A program made the position numbers and the translations under genes. DNA of 13,999 nucleotides, from NCBI GenBank assembly GCA_964450115.1, contig CAYVCD010000038.1, forward strand, positions 1 to 13,999, given 5' to 3'. The stretch is from 2-01-FULL-45-10 sp964450115. Lineage in GTDB: Bacteria > Omnitrophota > Gorgyraeia > 2-01-FULL-45-10. Positions 1-6,691 of the stretch are shown piece by piece. The notes beneath the pieces were generated by a model. That model was not told the DNA's origin. It made no database searches and was given only the letters and a program-made list of their open reading frames with translations. The number at the start of each line of letters is the position of its first letter. Position 1 is the first letter of the stretch.

Positions 1-510
1 TACCAGCCCGCTCACTACACTGGCGAGAGCGCCCTCCATGCCGGCTATCACTATCAGTACGTTGGCGCTCTCTAAAATATGCTTCTTATCGAGCACCCTG
101 TGTATCCCCGCAACTCCTACATCGTATAACATCTCTACAGGGTTACCCATCAACTCTAATGTGACCCTCGCCTCTTCTGCTACCGGTATATCGGCCGTTC
201 CCGCGGTCACCACCACGACCGTCCCTTTTTTCAGCGGAGCCTTGGAGTCTCTGTAATATATTATCTTGCCCGGCTCGGAATACTTTATCTTCGGATACAA
301 TTTTTTAAGTTTTAAATAGACTGCTTTTTCTGTCCTCGTTACAAGCAGTATACCATGGTGTGAGATTATCTTTTTTGCTATCTCTATGATCTGCGCGGGC
401 GTCTTGCCTTTGCCGAATATGACTTCCGGAAAGCCTCTGCGCAGCAGTCTGTGGCAATCCACTTTGGCGAATCCGATATCGTCATAAAGAAGTTTAGTTC
501 GATCGGGCAT
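1..510 (-). CDS. larB: LarB, pyridinium-3,5-biscarboxylic acid mononucleotide synthase (partial, C-terminus outside window)
   Basis: Translating the minus strand from the ATG at 510 gives 170 residues that stay open to the window edge. LarB carboxylates and hydrolyses nicotinic acid adenine dinucleotide, the first step toward the nickel-pincer nucleotide cofactor of lactate racemase and related enzymes. Family marks are the N-terminal stretch DIGFAKVDCHR (about residues 11-21), the RGFPEVIFGKGKT block (24-36), and the AIR carboxylase-like core with TAGTADIPVAEEA (about 95-107), DVGVAGIHR (120-128) and AGMEGAL (147-153). The N-terminus is about 20-25 residues shorter than usual. No ATG, GTG or TTG occurs in frame over the roughly 50 bases upstream that I read, so 510 is the best start. 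It lies 5 bases after the helix-turn-helix gene, with no strong ribosome-binding site. The C-terminal region that holds the catalytic cysteine in studied LarB is not visible. No larC or larE is seen here. The family call is firm. Confidence 0.93.
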   Translation of the reverse strand, partial: MPDRTKLLYDDIGFAKVDCHRLLRRGFPEVIFGKGKTPAQIIEIAKKIISHHGILLVTRTEKAVYLKLKKLYPKIKYSEPGKIIYYRDSKAPLKKGTVVVVTAGTADIPVAEEARVTLELMGNPVEMLYDVGVAGIHRVLDKKHILESANVLIVIAGMEGALASVVSGLV

Positions 511-515
511 AGCGT

Positions 516-914
516 TTAGGATCTCAAGATTATAAAGAGCAATACCGCAACTATTGCCGCCGAAGCGATATAGAAGTCGTTGTAATGAATGAAATCCTGT
601 ATCTTCTCCGCAAATGTGTAGTCATACTGCCTCACGGCAGGCTCTCTCTTCTTGGCATCTCTTTCAAGGTCCGTAAAGGGATGAGTGGGATGGCCCTTTG
701 AATCCAGCTTGACAGCGACGCGGGCCGGATCCACTTTCTCTACATCAGAGATCTCCGACTTCACGGCATCCACCTGTTCTTTTCGGAACCTTAAGAAACT
801 GTCCCCTATCTTGTAGGCCGGCATCTCGCCGATATCGACGAGGCGCTTGACCTCCTCTTCGGAGACGCCGAGATAGGCCGCCACCTCTTTGATATTCAAT
901 AAATGTTCCGGCAT
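516..914 (-). CDS. Small tail-anchored excisionase-type helix-turn-helix protein (function unknown)
   Basis: The 132-residue product has two visible parts. Residues 6-50 form an excisionase-like MerR-type helix-turn-helix (HTH_17 pattern): LNIKEVAAYLGVSEEEVKRLV, then the wing with MPAYKIGDSFLRF. Residues about 113-130 (FYIASAAIVAVLLFIILRS) are a single hydrophobic helix at the extreme C-terminus. The linker between is charged and rich in proline, lysine and aspartate. Topology should therefore be N-terminus in the cytoplasm with a C-terminal tail anchor. The start codon lies one base beyond the stop of the bactofilin gene, so the two are almost surely co-translated; an AAGGAAAG sequence 11-12 bases upstream is a weak ribosome-binding site. 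The helix-turn-helix resembles the one at the C-terminus of the bactofilin next door. I know no characterised protein with exactly this layout. A RodZ-like role (HTH plus membrane helix binding a cytoskeletal polymer) is an inference; membrane-bound DNA binding is the other option. Confidence 0.85.
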   Translation of the reverse strand: MPEHLLNIKEVAAYLGVSEEEVKRLVDIGEMPAYKIGDSFLRFRKEQVDAVKSEISDVEKVDPARVAVKLDSKGHPTHPFTDLERDAKKREPAVRQYDYTFAEKIQDFIHYNDFYIASAAIVAVLLFIILRS

Positions 915-915
915 A

Positions 916-1446
916 TTACTTTATCTTTCCTTGGGCTATCCACTCGTCTATTTTGGCGCGCTCAAATCTCCAGGCGTCGCCGTCTTTAGTCGCGGGCAGT
1001 CTTCCGGAGCTTGCCCATTCATGGACGAGGTTGGTCTCTATCTCCAGATACTTGGCCAGATCGTCCGGCGTCATGGTGTTATTAACGAGGCCTTCAGCCC
1101 TACTCAGCATCCTGGAAGTTCCATCAAATATGGCGCCTTCCGCTATGCTTAAGAGCGGCGATCTGATATCTCCGATGACCCTGGCAGGCGATATCAGCTT
1201 CAGGTCTTTGAGCGCCGTTATGTTGCCGTTCACCTTACCCGCTATCACTATGGAATCTCCGGTGATATCGGCGTTGACCACCGCCTGCTCGCCGATCATG
1301 AGATTACCCTTCGTATTCAATACACCTTCGAACGTTCCGTTTATCCTGAGGTTCACATAATCTTTGAAGATGAGAGTCCCCTGCATCGAAGCGTCTACAT
1401 CTAGGACCTTTTCGGTCTCGTGCTTCTTATCCTTCCTCGTCATCAT
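916..1446 (-). CDS. Bactofilin (polymer-forming cytoskeletal protein) with C-terminal helix-turn-helix domain
   Basis: Bactofilins assemble nucleotide-independent filaments from right-handed beta-helix subunits and act as scaffolds for cell-wall enzymes, stalks or chromosome-segregation proteins. Residues about 18-112 show the bactofilin (DUF583) repeat pattern: MQGTLIF, LRINGTFEGVLNTKGNLMIGEQAVV, IVIAGKVNGNITA, LKLISPARVIGDI, LLSIAEGAIFDG. The N-terminal tail (1-17) is short, charged and flexible, and no membrane segment is present. What is unusual is residues 125-171, an excisionase-type helix-turn-helix (MTPDDLAKYLEIETNLVHEW, then GRLPATKDGDAWRFERAKIDEWI), fused to the end of the beta-helix. 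Two ATG codons stand in tandem (1446 and 1443); the consensus AGGAGG suits either. The gene follows mgtC by 18 bases and precedes the tail-anchored HTH gene by one base. The bactofilin call is secure; the role of the HTH is unknown. Confidence 0.92.
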   Translation of the reverse strand: MMTRKDKKHETEKVLDVDASMQGTLIFKDYVNLRINGTFEGVLNTKGNLMIGEQAVVNADITGDSIVIAGKVNGNITALKDLKLISPARVIGDIRSPLLSIAEGAIFDGTSRMLSRAEGLVNNTMTPDDLAKYLEIETNLVHEWASSGRLPATKDGDAWRFERAKIDEWIAQGKIK

Positions 1447-1451
1447 AAAGC

Positions 1452-1460
1452 ACCTCCTTT
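1452..1460 (-). promoter_or_regulatory. Consensus ribosome-binding site of the bactofilin gene
   Basis: The minus strand reads AAAGGAGGTG here, a full anti-Shine-Dalgarno match, ending 6 bases before the first of two tandem ATG codons. It is the strongest such site I saw in the window. Most other genes have weak sites and lean on overlap with the gene before, so bactofilin is probably made in excess of its neighbours. Confidence 0.75.
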
Positions 1461-1464
1461 ATTG

Positions 1465-2136
1465 TTAATCCGCTTCCCACTTTACGCTCTTAACGCCCTC
1501 TAAACGCGCGATCGACTCTATCAACTGCGCGTTGTGGAGATTTGAGGTGAGCTTAAGGCCGAACTTCAGGATAATATGCGTTCCATCCTTTGAACGGTCG
1601 GCCTCGAGATCATTGATCTCGCTTCCATATTCGGATAACGATTCCCTTATCTTCTTTAATTGTTCCAATCCGTCTTGCGTTTCTATAATGATCGTCTTAT
1701 ACCAATTCTTACGTATCATAACATGTTCAAGCTTAGAAAAGAACATTAAAGCGATCATGGCTATCAGAGTTGTGGCAATGGCGCCGAAATATAAACCCGA
1801 TCCTACGGCAAGCCCTATGCCGGCTACGACCCAGAGGCTCGTGGCTGTCGTAAGTCCTCTCACCGAGGCCTTGTAACGCATTATCGTACCTGCGCCCATG
1901 AAACCGATACCCGTCACTACTCCGGCGGCAAGCCTGGCGGGATCAATAGGGACCCTGCCTGAATAGACATCGAATATGTGAATAGACGTGAGCATTATCA
2001 GCGCTGAGCCCACGGATAAAAGAATATGCGTCCTGAAACCCGCTGCCCGCCCGTGAAACTCTCTTTCAAAACCGATCACTCCGCTCAATATCGCCGACAA
2101 TACAAGGCGAAATACGATGACCCACTCGTTAAGCAT
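1465..2136 (-). CDS. mgtC: MgtC/SapB family inner-membrane protein
   Basis: The 223-residue product has the two-part MgtC layout. The N-terminal half holds four to five membrane helices (about 5-22, 36-54, 68-85, 97-112 and 115-133). It carries the family signatures GFEREFHGRAAGFRTHILLSVG (22-43) and RLAAGVVTGIGFMGAGTIMR (68-87) followed by VRGLTTATSLWVVAGIGLA. The C-terminal part (about 147-221) is a soluble, ACT-like domain. MgtC proteins help cells grow under low magnesium and, in pathogens, inhibit the F-type ATP synthase; the role in free-living bacteria is less clear. The first 8 bases overlap the end of tsaD, and the ATG is preceded inside tsaD by GGAGGTGG, so translation is coupled. 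Nothing in the sequence shows magnesium-dependent control here. The family is clear, the physiological role is not. Confidence 0.92.
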   Translation of the reverse strand: MLNEWVIVFRLVLSAILSGVIGFEREFHGRAAGFRTHILLSVGSALIMLTSIHIFDVYSGRVPIDPARLAAGVVTGIGFMGAGTIMRYKASVRGLTTATSLWVVAGIGLAVGSGLYFGAIATTLIAMIALMFFSKLEHVMIRKNWYKTIIIETQDGLEQLKKIRESLSEYGSEINDLEADRSKDGTHIILKFGLKLTSNLHNAQLIESIARLEGVKSVKWEAD

Positions 2137-3139
2137 TCACCACCTCCAGGTTGGGCTCGGCGCTTAAATAAAGATCCGACCGCTGCCCTCTTTTATATAA
2201 CTCTTCCCCAAGGACTCCGACCATCGCCGCATTATCCATGCAGTATCGTCTTTCGGGAAAATATACTTTGACACCGCCTGAGAATCTTGCGGCATCCGTG
2301 AATTTTTCCCGCAAACTTGTGTTCGCCGCGACCCCGCCGCCGACCACTATATTCTTCACCTTATGCATTTCAGCCGCGCGCATCGTCTTTTCTACCAGCT
2401 CGTCGATGACGGTCTCCTGAAAAGAGTAGCAAATATCGGCGGCTTCATCATCCTTATTCTTTGAGGCTCTTGCATAATATAATACCGCAGTTTTGATCCC
2501 GCTGAAACTAAAATCTAACGAGTCTTTGCCGAGAAATGTCTTTGGCAGCTTTACTCTTCCCCCGTCCTTTGAAAGCTTTGCGGTACGCTCCACCACGGGC
2601 CCTCCCGGATAGCCAAGCCCCAATATCTTGGCCACTTTGTCGAAGGCCTCGCCTACCGCATCGTCCTGCGTCTGGGATAGTAGTTTCTGTTTATAGCTAT
2701 CCCTGCAATAAAAGAGCGCTGTATGCCCGCCCGAAACCACAAGTCCGATAAAAGGAAATCCGGGCTTTTCGCCATCGCTTAAGAACGCGCTGTAGAGATG
2801 CGAAAGGACATGGTTCACTCCTATCATAGGCAGATGTAAAGATAGGCTCAAGGACTTCGCTAAAGATACGCCCGTAAGTAATGCGCCTACAAGGCCCGGG
2901 CCGTTAGTTACGGCTATAAGCTCTATATCTTTCAGGCGCTTGCCGGAACTTTTTAAAGCCTCATCCAGTACCTCCAAAATATATTCCACATGAAATCTTG
3001 AAGCTATCTCAGGCACCACACCGCCGTATTTCTTATGCAGGTGCACGCTCGACGATACTATATTTGAAAGAACGTTCCTGCCATCGGTGACCGAAACGCT
3101 CGTCTCGTCGCATGAAGTCTCTATGCCTAATGTCAGCAT
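2129..3139 (-). CDS. tsaD: TsaD, tRNA N6-adenosine threonylcarbamoyltransferase
   Basis: TsaD transfers the threonylcarbamoyl group from threonylcarbamoyl-AMP to A37 of tRNAs that read ANN codons, giving t6A; it works with TsaB and TsaE in the cytoplasm. The 336 residues match the family's usual length. Visible motifs are LGIETSCDETSVSV (4-17), the metal-binding histidines H110 and H114 in NHVLSHLYSAF, SGGHT in the centre, DFSFSGIKTAV, VGGGVAANTSLR and CMDNAAMVG with D302 as the third metal ligand. Residues between the two histidines (V-L-S) differ from the frequent x-E-G but the ligands are intact; this spacer varies in the family. The start follows the stop of the deacetylase gene after one base and the 3' end overlaps mgtC, so it is an internal operon gene. 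tsaB and tsaE are not in this window. Confidence 0.97.
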   Translation of the reverse strand: MLTLGIETSCDETSVSVTDGRNVLSNIVSSSVHLHKKYGGVVPEIASRFHVEYILEVLDEALKSSGKRLKDIELIAVTNGPGLVGALLTGVSLAKSLSLSLHLPMIGVNHVLSHLYSAFLSDGEKPGFPFIGLVVSGGHTALFYCRDSYKQKLLSQTQDDAVGEAFDKVAKILGLGYPGGPVVERTAKLSKDGGRVKLPKTFLGKDSLDFSFSGIKTAVLYYARASKNKDDEAADICYSFQETVIDELVEKTMRAAEMHKVKNIVVGGGVAANTSLREKFTDAARFSGGVKVYFPERRYCMDNAAMVGVLGEELYKRGQRSDLYLSAEPNLEVVNA

Positions 3140-3140
3140 C

Positions 3141-3977
3141 TTATTTAACCATCTCCGATAGATAGACGAACCTTATCCCTTCACTGGCAAGCTCCGGCAT
3201 CATCTTATTTAAAACGGCTATCGTATTTTTCCTATCGTGGCAAACCGCAATAACGGAGCCATATTTGAACGCTGCTTTCCTTAAAGAGAGCATCTGCTTC
3301 TCTATGTAATCCGCGTTATTCTCATTATCTAAAAATATATCCCTCTTGGCGTATGGGACTTTCGATTGCGCTGCCGTCTCATGACATACCGACTTATCCG
3401 TTACAAGGCTGTCAAAAAAGTATAGCCCCCTCTTCTTGAGGTCAGACAGTATGATGGACATTGTCCGTTTATCTTCCGTCGCCTTAGAGCCTTGATGGTT
3501 CGATACGCCGTGCAACCCGGGAACACTCGCTATCTCCTTCTCAAGCAACGCCAATACCTCTCTTTCGTCCATGCCGGTCTTTATGGTGCCCATCTCGGCC
3601 GGCGCAGCCAGATCTTTTGATTCTAATGGAAGATGCAGTATAATATCATATCCTTTTGAAGAAGCAAGAGAGGCTACTCTTTTAGAGTACGGCAGATTCG
3701 GCAGGATAGAGAACGTAACGGGCCTATTCACGGCAAATAGTTTTTCAATATTATTCATATTATATCCAAAGTCGTCTATAACTATCGCCACCTTAGGATT
3801 ATTATAATTCTTTTGTATTGCGGTAAATTTTCTTTTTCTTGCGGCCTCTTTTTCGGGGATCGCCTTCTTTACCACCACTATCTTCCTCTTTGGGGCGTGA
3901 GAAGATCTCCAGAAGATAAAGGCTGCGCCCAATATCAATCCTATAGCCACCACCGCCAAGACTATCCTGATCTTCAT
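3141..3977 (-). CDS. YibQ-type divergent polysaccharide deacetylase, membrane-anchored
   Basis: This 278-residue protein belongs to the divergent polysaccharide deacetylase family (DUF610/YibQ), an NodB-like beta/alpha barrel relative. It starts with a signal anchor (about 5-23), then a lysine/arginine-rich linker (28-50), then the domain. Key blocks are AIVIDDFGY (64-72), RPVTFSILPNLPYS (85-98), ILHLPLE (113-119), NHQGSKAT (160-167), LYFFDS (185-190), RDIFLDN (212-218) and IAVCHDR. Most homologues have NHMGS where this one has NHQGS. The domain should lie outside the cytoplasmic membrane. Its ATG overlaps the TGA of ctp (ATGA), so the two are translationally coupled. A ctp-yibQ pairing, often with the murein hydrolase activator envC, is common in diderm bacteria and suggests a role in peptidoglycan processing; the true substrate is not established. 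Confidence 0.92.
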   Translation of the reverse strand: MKIRIVLAVVAIGLILGAAFIFWRSSHAPKRKIVVVKKAIPEKEAARKRKFTAIQKNYNNPKVAIVIDDFGYNMNNIEKLFAVNRPVTFSILPNLPYSKRVASLASSKGYDIILHLPLESKDLAAPAEMGTIKTGMDEREVLALLEKEIASVPGLHGVSNHQGSKATEDKRTMSIILSDLKKRGLYFFDSLVTDKSVCHETAAQSKVPYAKRDIFLDNENNADYIEKQMLSLRKAAFKYGSVIAVCHDRKNTIAVLNKMMPELASEGIRFVYLSEMVK

Positions 3978-5245
3978 TTCCTGTAGACCTTTATAGCTTT
4001 GATCAGATCGATGGCGCGTTCGAGCTGATTATCCCGCACAACGGCCTCTTTCTGCTTGGACACTTTAATATCTTTCTTTATCTCTTTATCATCGTCAACA
4101 TTATCAAATATGTCGGACGAGGACTTCTTCCTGCCGCCCAGCTCTTCGCGGTCTACTATAACATCGGGGACTACGCCCTGGTTGCTGATAGACCTCCCGC
4201 TCGGTGTGTAATAAGAGGCCGTCGTAAGCCTGAGAGCGGAGTTATCCTTTAACGGAATAACGGTCTGTATGGAACCTTTCCCAAAAGTCTTGACACCCAA
4301 TATTACGCCGCGCTTATTATCTTGTATGGCTCCGGCCACAATTTCCGCCGCACTCGCGGAACCCTCGTTCACCAGGACTATAAGCGGATAACCAGGATGC
4401 GTCAGAACGCCTTTTGACCTGTATACGGCATTTTGATCGGGGGATCTACTCTTTGTCGATACTATGACCTCATCTTTTGGTATGAACTTCTCCGATACGT
4501 CTATCGCGGAATCGAGCAGCCCGCCGGGATTATTTCTCAGGTCCAGCACAAGCGAGTCCATGCCTTCGCTCTCCAGAACTTTAAGAGCGGCCTCCAGTTC
4601 TCGGGCGCATTTTACCTGGAACTCCACAAGACGGATATATCCGATCTTGCCTTCTATTAGACGCGCGTCTTTTATACAGTCGATATTTATTTTGGCCCTT
4701 TTTATAGGTATATCGAGGATCTTCTCTTCTTTCTCTCTCCAGACGGTAAGGGTTAACTGCGTGCCCGGCTCGCCTCGCATGATCTTCACGGCGTCACTTA
4801 AGCGCACATCTTTTGTCGTCTTGCCGTTTATCCTCACGATCTTGTCGCCCGGCTTTATACCGGCAGATTCCGCCGGAGTGCCTGCCATGGGAGTTATCAC
4901 GGTGATTATGCCGTCTTTCAGAGTTATCTCGACCCCTATGCCGCCGAACTCGCCTTTAGCCTCTGAAGTCAGCTCTTTATACTCATCCTGATCCAAAAAT
5001 TGACTGAAATCGTCGAGCGATGATAGCATCCCGCGTAACGCGCCGTATATCACTTTCTTGGAGTCAACCTCATTAACATATTCACTTCGTATCACACTTA
5101 TTGCGTCCGAGAATAACTCGACCTGATTATACAGATCATCCTTAGACTGCAATTTAGTCTCTTTGGGCGCCTCGGGTCTACCCATAGTCAAAGAAGCGAT
5201 GAGCATGACCGCGAGAACGAAAAATAATATTTTTATCCTCTTCAT
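3974..5245 (-). CDS. ctp: Ctp, exported carboxyl-terminal processing serine protease (S41)
   Basis: S41 proteases cleave exported or periplasmic proteins near the C-terminus using a Ser/Lys dyad. Numbering below counts from a GTG at 5248 that sits directly before the ATG at 5245; either could be the start, and AGGGG lies 8 or 11 bases upstream. There is an N-terminal signal segment (about 5-21), a helical N-terminal region (about 35-95), a PDZ domain (about 100-185, with EFGGIGVEI and AGIKPGDKIVRING), and the protease core with DLRNNPGGLLDSAI, NEGSASAAEI and GVKTFGKGSIQ. S299 and K324 have the 25-residue spacing of the CtpA/CtpB dyad. The tail after about 365 is charged and low in complexity. 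The length of about 424 fits the family. It lies just after gatB (a few bases gap) and overlaps yibQ by 4 bases. The substrate is unknown. Confidence 0.96.
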   Translation of the reverse strand: MKRIKILFFVLAVMLIASLTMGRPEAPKETKLQSKDDLYNQVELFSDAISVIRSEYVNEVDSKKVIYGALRGMLSSLDDFSQFLDQDEYKELTSEAKGEFGGIGVEITLKDGIITVITPMAGTPAESAGIKPGDKIVRINGKTTKDVRLSDAVKIMRGEPGTQLTLTVWREKEEKILDIPIKRAKINIDCIKDARLIEGKIGYIRLVEFQVKCARELEAALKVLESEGMDSLVLDLRNNPGGLLDSAIDVSEKFIPKDEVIVSTKSRSPDQNAVYRSKGVLTHPGYPLIVLVNEGSASAAEIVAGAIQDNKRGVILGVKTFGKGSIQTVIPLKDNSALRLTTASYYTPSGRSISNQGVVPDVIVDREELGGRKKSSSDIFDNVDDDKEIKKDIKVSKQKEAVVRDNQLERAIDLIKAIKVYRK

Positions 5246-5251
5246 CACAAG

Positions 5252-6691
5252 CTATTCCCCTAGATGCTTCTTGAGCATATCGTTTACCATGGCCGGGTTT
5301 GCCTTGCCTTTAGTCTGCTTCATGACCTGTCCGACAAGGAACGTGATAGCCGTCTTCTTCCCGCCCTTATAATCATTCACCGATCTTTCGTTCTTTGATA
5401 GTACGTCTAAAACCGCCTCTTCTATCGCGCCTTTATCGCTGATCTGTGAAAGCCCCTTAGAGCTCACTATCTCACCGGCTCTGTTTTTGGTATCTATCAT
5501 CTCCACCAAAACCTCTTTGGCTATCTTGCCACTGATGGATTGACCGTCTATCATCTTCAAAAGTTCCACAAGGTCCCCTGGTTTTAAGCTCAGTCCCAGT
5601 ATACCTACATTCCTGGCATTCATCTGTGCCGCTATATCGCCGTTGATCCAATTGGCCAACGTCTTCTTATTTTCATAACCACGAGCGCATTCCTCAAAAT
5701 AGTCCGCCAGGTCTATCTGGCCTGTAAGGACGCGGGCATCGTATTCGGAAAGCCCGTATTCTTTTACGAACCTGTTAGAGCGCTCCTCGGGGAGTTCTGG
5801 CAGGGCCTTCCGGATATCTTCTATGATCTTCTTATCCATGATGAACGGGACCAGGTCCGGCTCCGGGAAGTAACGATAGTCATGCGCCTCTTCCTTTGAC
5901 CTCATCGAGATGGTGACGAGCTTTTGGGCGTCCCAGAGCCTCGTCTCCTGGACTATCCGCTCCTTCGCTTCCGCCATCGCTATCTGCCTCTTCGTCTCAA
6001 AACCGAGAGCTTCTCTGACCCACCTGAAAGAGTTCATATTCTTGACTTCCACCTTTACTCCCAGCTCTTTCTCGCCCGCTCTTCTTATGGATATATTTGC
6101 GTCGCAGCGCAGGCTGCCCTTCTCCATATCGCAATCGGATACTCTCAAATACTGCAATATCGATTTCAGGGCTGTGAGATAATCATATGCTTCCTCCGGA
6201 GAATTTATATCCGGCTCTGTAACTATCTCCAATAATGGCATCCCGGCCCTGTTAAAATCGACAAGGCTGTTGCTCGCCTTTACAGGATGGATCAATTTAC
6301 CCGCGTCCTCTTCCAGATGAACGCGTTTTATATGCACCCTCTTCTTCGCCCCCGACCCGGAAAGCACATCGACAAATCCATCATATGAAAGAGGCATGTC
6401 AAACTGGGATATCTGAAAATTCTTCGGAAGATCAGGGTAGTAATAATTTTTTCTGTCGAACTTTATAATATCCTGTATCTTGCAACTAAGCGCAAGGGCC
6501 ACTTTTATCGAGTAGAGGAAGGCCTTCTCGTTCAGGACAGGCAATGACCCTGGAAAACCTAAGCAGACCGGGCAGGTATGGCTGTTAGGCGGTCTTCCGA
6601 ATTCCGTGGAGCACCCGCAGAATGCCTTGGTGTCGGTCTCCAGCTGCAGATGGACCTCTAGTCCTATAACAGTTTCGTATTTATTTGTCAT
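5252..6691 (-). CDS. gatB: GatB, Asp/Glu-tRNA(Asn/Gln) amidotransferase subunit B
   Basis: GatB is the kinase and tRNA-binding subunit of GatCAB: it phosphorylates the misacylated Glu or Asp on the tRNA, which is then amidated with ammonia from GatA. The 479 residues match the family. Visible are VIGLEVHLQL at the N-terminus, the zinc site with C25, C27, C40 and C43 (CGCSTEFG and TCPVCLG), the FDRKNYYYPDLPKNFQISQ block, LVDFNRAGMPLLEIVTEPD, and LRCDANISIR, followed by the all-helical and the YqeY-like C-terminal tail domains (about 300-479) that grip the tRNA elbow. The ATG overlaps the gatA stop (ATGA), so subunits are made in step. Presence of GatCAB means this organism makes Gln-tRNA, Asn-tRNA or both by the indirect route. 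Confidence 0.98.
   Translation of the reverse strand: MTNKYETVIGLEVHLQLETDTKAFCGCSTEFGRPPNSHTCPVCLGFPGSLPVLNEKAFLYSIKVALALSCKIQDIIKFDRKNYYYPDLPKNFQISQFDMPLSYDGFVDVLSGSGAKKRVHIKRVHLEEDAGKLIHPVKASNSLVDFNRAGMPLLEIVTEPDINSPEEAYDYLTALKSILQYLRVSDCDMEKGSLRCDANISIRRAGEKELGVKVEVKNMNSFRWVREALGFETKRQIAMAEAKERIVQETRLWDAQKLVTISMRSKEEAHDYRYFPEPDLVPFIMDKKIIEDIRKALPELPEERSNRFVKEYGLSEYDARVLTGQIDLADYFEECARGYENKKTLANWINGDIAAQMNARNVGILGLSLKPGDLVELLKMIDGQSISGKIAKEVLVEMIDTKNRAGEIVSSKGLSQISDKGAIEEAVLDVLSKNERSVNDYKGGKKTAITFLVGQVMKQTKGKANPAMVNDMLKKHLGE

Noticed and set aside
2790..2830. TsaD broken at its metal site, since the spacer between H110 and H114 is V-L-S
   Set aside because: Both histidines and D302 are present and the spacer residues vary among bacterial TsaD proteins.
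4464..4991. A 175-codon open frame on the plus strand
   Set aside because: It runs antisense to the PDZ and catalytic core of ctp, and its serine-rich translation shows no domain. It is a shadow of the real gene.
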